Positions 7,241 through 10,084 of a stretch of DNA of 10,084 nucleotides are shown in pieces. Source of the DNA: Candidatus Hydrogenedentota bacterium (lineage in GTDB: Bacteria > Hydrogenedentota > Hydrogenedentia > Hydrogenedentales > SLHB01); NCBI GenBank assembly GCA_003557825.1, contig PWNM01000528.1:1-10084 (forward strand), in the 5' to 3' direction. The notes under the pieces were generated by a model that was not told where the DNA came from, searched no databases, and worked only from the letters and a program-made list of their open reading frames with translations. The stretch's first letter is position 1. Each line of letters starts with the position of its first letter. The translations under genes and the position numbers were made by a program.

Positions 7241-8563
7241 CTAAGGATTTCCTGGAATCCACTCAGGAATCCCTGCCCGAAACTCGTTATAAAGATCACC
7301 GTAGGCTTGACCGGTCCAATCCGAGCCTATGGCACCGCGAGCACTGCTCTGTTCATTATCCGCACGAACAATAAGACTTCCCTTGATTCGATACATTGCC
7401 TCTTTCGTAGAACCACTTAACCCGATAAGAGAAGTAAAGCCATTATCTAACGTGCCTATCGGCTTTTGCCTAGCATCTCCATTTGAAGCAATGGATTGGG
7501 TAATCTCGTTACTCCATCCTAATACATCACTACCAAGCGCGTATCCAACCCCTACCAGGGCGTACGGTTGTTGACCTGCAAGCCATTCGAGGTTTACAGT
7601 GACCGGAAACTTTGGATATGGAATGGTAACCCAGAATTGATCAAAACCAATTGTTCTATTGTCAAATCCAGCTATAACGTGACCCTCACCATTGTCCACC
7701 GCAGCGATAGGAGCCATAATGGAAGAAACGCCCATGTCGGCATTCATGGGCTCTGTTCGCATTGTCCATGTCCCACTATAGATTTTATCGAAATCCACTT
7801 TGACACTGCCAAGAGGGAGGTAATAACCACCACGAGCCTCATACTCCTTTACTCCCAAGTAACGGCCAAAGCTAACGCCATACTCCGCGCCTTCCCATAC
7901 AGTCCAGCTTTGGTATGTATGACTTATGTTACAGACAACCCCTAATGTTAGTCCAACTCTATAGGACTTAAGACCATATGGGGATGTTTTTGTCAGATCC
8001 TCATCCTCTGAGTTCGTATAATCAAGAAAAAGAAACGGCCCTGCGGGATTATCGTTGTCAAAGTCTCGAATGGTTGCTGAAAAATTGACCGGAACATCCG
8101 TTGGGGCTATAGCAAACCACTCAACTGAAGTACCATGTGGAAATTCTGACTCGAAATAGCCAGAGGGACTTGTATGCCAGTCTATCGTTCGCACCCAATC
8201 GAATGGAGTACCTCCCATGGCACAATGGAAGTTACCATACTGATAGATAGCGTCACATGACTCACACCAATCATGATCATAAACGTCTTCAATTGTTGTT
8301 GTGACAGGATCATCTCCCACATGAAACCATATACGGTTATTTGGAGAGAACTCAATTGGTCCAGACTCAATGGGTGGATATGCCGAAATGTCCCAAGGCA
8401 TATGCCCAACAATCAAGCTATGTGCAGTGACATTGTACGGCAGGATTGATGGCGTTGCACCTGCAAAAGGTGCAAAAATTAGAATTAGCAGGATTACCCC
8501 CCCCCAGAGATAATTCCTAGGCTTATTACAGACACCTTGGCATGTGAATCTGATGGCTTTCAT
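7241..8563 (-). CDS. Secreted orphan protein of unknown family with poly-G tract in its signal peptide codons
   Basis: I do not recognise this 440-residue protein. It starts with a long n-region (residues 1-20, Cys at 8 and 12) and a hydrophobic core GGVILLILIFAPFAGA (21-36), so it is probably secreted and cleaved near residue 36. The mature part is rich in aromatic residues, Asp, Gly and beta-type segments, with C100, C103, C114 and C211 the only mature cysteines; a disulfide or metal site is possible. No enzyme motif is seen. ATG 8563 is chosen over an upstream start at 8596 because AGGAG (8570-8574) lies 6 bases away. Base composition is clearly more AT-rich than the neighbours, suggesting separate ancestry. 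Nine consecutive G in codons 20-23 make it a candidate slippage site. A promoter with good -35 and extended -10 lies at 8672-8701. That it is a real gene is likely: the frame is open for 440 codons and has a signal peptide and ribosome-binding site. Confidence 0.8.
   Translation of the reverse strand: MKAIRFTCQGVCNKPRNYLWGGVILLILIFAPFAGATPSILPYNVTAHSLIVGHMPWDISAYPPIESGPIEFSPNNRIWFHVGDDPVTTTIEDVYDHDWCESCDAIYQYGNFHCAMGGTPFDWVRTIDWHTSPSGYFESEFPHGTSVEWFAIAPTDVPVNFSATIRDFDNDNPAGPFLFLDYTNSEDEDLTKTSPYGLKSYRVGLTLGVVCNISHTYQSWTVWEGAEYGVSFGRYLGVKEYEARGGYYLPLGSVKVDFDKIYSGTWTMRTEPMNADMGVSSIMAPIAAVDNGEGHVIAGFDNRTIGFDQFWVTIPYPKFPVTVNLEWLAGQQPYALVGVGYALGSDVLGWSNEITQSIASNGDARQKPIGTLDNGFTSLIGLSGSTKEAMYRIKGSLIVRADNEQSSARGAIGSDWTGQAYGDLYNEFRAGIPEWIPGNP
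8497..8505 (-). repeat. Homopolymer of nine G (coding strand) within codons 20-23 of the orphan gene
   Basis: On the coding strand the run spans W20, G21, G22 and the first base of V23. Loss of one G puts TAA directly after G22. Gain of one G reads 25 other codons after G23 and stops at TAG (product of 48 residues). Only lengths differing by three keep the frame, the usual behaviour of a phase-variable tract. Confidence 0.9.
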
Positions 8564-8577
8564 AGCCTTCTCCTTTA

Positions 8578-8591
8578 CAGTTAAGTAACTT
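8578..8591. promoter_or_regulatory. Palindromic element, copy 1 (near the ribosome-binding site of the orphan gene)
   Basis: CAGTTAAGTAACTT contains the perfect inverted repeat AGTTA-AG-TAACT (8579-8590). It shares 11 of 14 bases with the palindrome at 8619-8632, 41 bases away. It lies in the leader, just upstream of the Shine-Dalgarno at 8570-8574, so it could be a DNA operator or an RNA hairpin affecting translation. Function is inferred. Confidence 0.45.
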
Positions 8592-8618
8592 CCCATATCA
8601 CATAACTAGGGGCCACCC

Positions 8619-8632
8619 CAGTTAAAAAACTG
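8619..8632. promoter_or_regulatory. Palindromic element, copy 2, downstream of the orphan promoter
   Basis: CAGTTAAAAAACTG is a perfect 5-bp inverted repeat around AAAA. It would sit about 30 to 45 bases after the predicted transcription start near 8665. A related half-site AGTTAAG lies at 8701-8707, so the AGTTAA core occurs at 8579, 8620 and 8701, offsets of 41 and 81 bases. Confidence 0.45.
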
Positions 8633-8671
8633 TATCGGAATTTGAAGTGATATCCTCGCCTCATTAATTTC

Positions 8672-8701
8672 TGTATAGCATAACACCAATATAAAAGTCA
8701 A
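8672..8701 (-). promoter_or_regulatory. Sigma-70-like promoter for the orphan secreted gene
   Basis: On the minus strand a -35 of TTGACT (8696-8701) is followed after 18 bases by TATACA (8672-8677), with TG one base before the -10 (extended -10). Transcription would start near 8665, giving a leader of about 100 bases before ATG 8563. This is the best promoter match in the window. Confidence 0.65.
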
Positions 8702-8702
8702 G

Positions 8703-8731
8703 TTAAGATTTTGCCTTGTTTTTATGATAAT
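8703..8731 (+). promoter_or_regulatory. Candidate promoter for the glycoside-hydrolase-like gene
   Basis: TTAAGA (8703-8708), 17 bases, then GATAAT (8726-8731) match the sigma-70 consensus at four and five of six positions. The leader before ATG 8883 would be about 145 bases. It lies almost back-to-back with the minus-strand promoter, so one regulator could affect both. The match is moderate. Confidence 0.35.
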
Positions 8732-8815
8732 CGATCTTCTTCACACATCGTTTGGTGCGTCTTGAATATTCCCCGTTTAGATCATGCCCCTCCTATATAT
8801 GGCGACGCCCCAGGG

Positions 8816-8856
8816 GAACCAATCCACGCACAATGGGATTGTATGAACCAATCTAC
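8816..8856. repeat. Direct repeat pair GAACCAATCYAC
   Basis: Copies at 8816-8827 and 8845-8856 agree at 11 of 12 bases and are offset by 29 bases, close to three helical turns. They lie in the leader of the glycoside-hydrolase-like gene. A regulator could bind both, but short repeats also occur by chance. Confidence 0.5.
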
Positions 8857-8873
8857 AGGGGAAATACAGGGGA
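8854..8873 (+). repeat. Duplicated TACAGGGGA; second copy provides the ribosome-binding site
   Basis: TACAGGGGA occurs at 8854-8862 and 8865-8873. The second copy contains AGGGGAG (8868-8874), 8 bases before ATG 8883, and decides that start. The first copy gives a spare, non-optimally placed purine-rich site. Confidence 0.6.
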
Positions 8874-8882
8874 GTACGGATC

Positions 8883-10084
8883 ATGAATGGGACACATCGA
8901 ATTCGACTAGCATGCATCGCTCTCGTAGTTTTCGGCCTGGCTTTTCCCGCCGCGGCCCGGCTACGGGTTGGTGAGAACCAACGTCATTTTGTTGAAGGCG
9001 ACCAGCCCGTGATGCTTTTCGGCAGCGGGATTTGGACCATCATTCCCGATCCGACAATTGACATCGAGGAGCACAACACGTGGTATGGAGAATGGAGTTC
9101 GAACGCCAACCGCGCCACCCTTTTCGCCTTTAGTACATCCGTGCCGGATGGTCAGGGATTGGCCCCGTGGAAACGAACCGGACCGGGTGAGGCCAATGAC
9201 GGACTGCCGAAGTTTGACCTAACCGTATGGGACGAGGCGTTCTGGGACCGGCTTCATGCGTACCTCGAAAGCTGCGAGCGCCACGGGATCTATGTGTGGC
9301 TGCAGATTTTTGACGAACCCTACACCGAGCCGGGGATGCAACGGTGGTACCTCAATCCGTTCAACGACGAGAACAACATCAACGCCCTACCGGGAATGCC
9401 GGGCGGAGATAGCGACGGACCTTGGGGCCTTTATGGTGTCGGTGAAGAGGCATTTTATGACCCCGACAACGAACCGCTAGTGGACATCCAGAATGCTTTG
9501 GTACAGCGCCTATTGGACGAGACCGCCACGCGCTACGGCCACATCATCTATGAAATCGGCAACGAGATCAACGCCGATAGCGAAGCGCCCAAGGCCCTTG
9601 AATGGCAACGCCATTGGATTCGGTTCTTCCGGGAATACGAACAAGCACATGACATCGACCTGATTCTGTCAAACAACACGCGCCGTTCCCTGGCCGAAGC
9701 AGATGCCGACGGATTTGATGTGTTGAACCACAATGCTTTTGGCGAGATACCTGTCCGCGGGGTTGCCCCCCTGGAACTGGCACGGAACGTCGCCCGACGC
9801 GTTGGCGACGATTTCACCCGCTTCCGGCAACCGATCGTGAATTCCCGGCCTGCAAGCGATCCGGACCGCGTTGATTACCCGGATGTGGTATCCCCCGATG
9901 AAGGCCGATGTCTCTATTGGTCCTATTTTATGAGCGGCGGTCACATCGTCGGGTTTCGCACCACCGAGGAGTCCTGGAAAAGCGGCGTCAACGCCGAGAC
10001 CATCATCCGAAACCTGCACCGCTTTATCGACGAAACACCATTCGATCAAATGGAACCCGACCAGGACCGGGTCGAAGGGGATGC
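8883..10084 (+). CDS. Secreted glycoside-hydrolase-like TIM-barrel protein (partial, right end beyond window)
   Basis: The visible 400 residues begin with a signal peptide (MNGTHRIRLACIALVVFGLA, then FPAAA), cleaved near residue 25, so the protein is exported. The next part, FVEGDQPVMLFGSGIW (36-51), recalls the start of DUF4038/GH140-like and other clan A barrels. HGIYVWLQIFDEP (134-146) fits a barrel strand and IIYEIGNEIN (221-230) carries the NE motif of clan A enzymes, with E228 the likely acid/base. A second catalytic glutamate is not obvious: a candidate region is FRTTEESW (358-365), or it lies beyond the edge. The start has AGGGGAG 8 bases upstream. Secretion plus a clan A fold suggests polysaccharide cleavage outside the cytoplasm; substrate and family number cannot be fixed. 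It is divergent from the orphan secreted gene. Confidence 0.83.
   Translation, partial: MNGTHRIRLACIALVVFGLAFPAAARLRVGENQRHFVEGDQPVMLFGSGIWTIIPDPTIDIEEHNTWYGEWSSNANRATLFAFSTSVPDGQGLAPWKRTGPGEANDGLPKFDLTVWDEAFWDRLHAYLESCERHGIYVWLQIFDEPYTEPGMQRWYLNPFNDENNINALPGMPGGDSDGPWGLYGVGEEAFYDPDNEPLVDIQNALVQRLLDETATRYGHIIYEIGNEINADSEAPKALEWQRHWIRFFREYEQAHDIDLILSNNTRRSLAEADADGFDVLNHNAFGEIPVRGVAPLELARNVARRVGDDFTRFRQPIVNSRPASDPDRVDYPDVVSPDEGRCLYWSYFMSGGHIVGFRTTEESWKSGVNAETIIRNLHRFIDETPFDQMEPDQDRVEGD

Larger units (their letters stand above)
8564..8882. other. Divergent regulatory region between orphan gene and glycoside-hydrolase-like gene
   Basis: These 319 bases hold no convincing gene. The half nearer the orphan gene is AT-rich and carries the minus-strand promoter, the two related palindromes and the orphan ribosome-binding site. 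The right half is less AT-rich and carries a weak plus-strand promoter, a pair of direct repeats (GAACCAATCYAC), a short palindrome CAATGGGATTG at 8831-8841, and a duplicated TACAGGGGA ending in the ribosome-binding site of the next gene. Confidence 0.7.

Noticed and set aside
7245..7260. Inverted repeat GGATT/AATCC at the 3' end of the orphan gene as a terminator
   Set aside because: The stem is only 5 bp, lies within the coding end, and is not followed by a T-run.
7568..7945. Plus-strand open frame of 125 codons opposite the orphan secreted gene
   Set aside because: The minus-strand frame has a promoter, ribosome-binding site and signal peptide; the plus frame has none of these.
8794..8800. 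TATATAT as a -10 box for the hydrolase gene
   Set aside because: No -35-like hexamer lies 16-18 bases upstream (the sequence there is C-rich); TTGAAT at 8762 is 26 bases away.
8711..8974. Plus-strand open frame of 87 codons ahead of the glycoside-hydrolase-like gene
   Set aside because: It begins at a non-ATG codon without a ribosome-binding site and runs into the hydrolase gene in another frame.

Overview
The window looks like chromosomal DNA of a free-living, heterotrophic, moderately GC-rich bacterium with a carbohydrate-degrading lifestyle. The gene style fits an environmental PVC/FCB-type or related candidate-phylum lineage: an ABC-2 exporter with a membrane-anchored TPR partner, a GH29 fucosidase, and secreted proteins of unknown family. 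This is inferred from gene style only; no rRNA or other marker is present to place it. I see no RNA genes, CRISPR array, transposase, integrase or attachment site.

Layout. (1) 1-1089, minus strand: the N-terminal 363 residues of a class II lysyl-tRNA synthetase, cut by the left window edge. (2) 1090-1381: a divergent intergenic region with two hairpin-forming inverted repeats and candidate promoters in both directions. (3) 1382-6247, plus strand: a tightly packed apparent operon of six genes. It holds an ABC ATPase, an ABC-2 permease, a membrane-anchored helical/TPR-like protein with two tandem pseudopilin-like C-terminal repeats, a GH29 alpha-L-fucosidase with a C-terminal discoidin-like domain, a DUF2784-type membrane protein and a dual CDGSH iron-sulfur protein. 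Three junctions are ATGA overlaps and the others are gaps of 6 and 36 bases. (4) 6296-8563, minus strand: two secreted proteins of unknown function facing the operon. The larger (7241-8563) is clearly more AT-rich than its surroundings and has a run of nine G in the codons of its signal peptide. (5) 8564-8882: a divergent regulatory region with a good promoter for the minus-strand genes and several repeated short motifs. (6) 8883 to the right edge, plus strand: a secreted TIM-barrel glycoside-hydrolase-like protein, cut by the window edge.

How the genes may work together. The ATPase and permease form an export or membrane-remodelling ABC-2 unit, and the third gene is translationally coupled to them, so it probably acts with them. 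The fucosidase has no signal peptide and so would act in the cytoplasm on imported fucosylated sugars. The two small genes after it have no evident link to sugars. The right-hand part is a separate, divergently controlled secretome locus.

The most interesting observations are the possible phase-variable poly-G tract in the orphan secreted gene, the paired palindromes downstream of its promoter, and the duplicated pseudopilin-like domain in the ABC-associated protein. I do not see a recognisable new defence or biosynthetic system.
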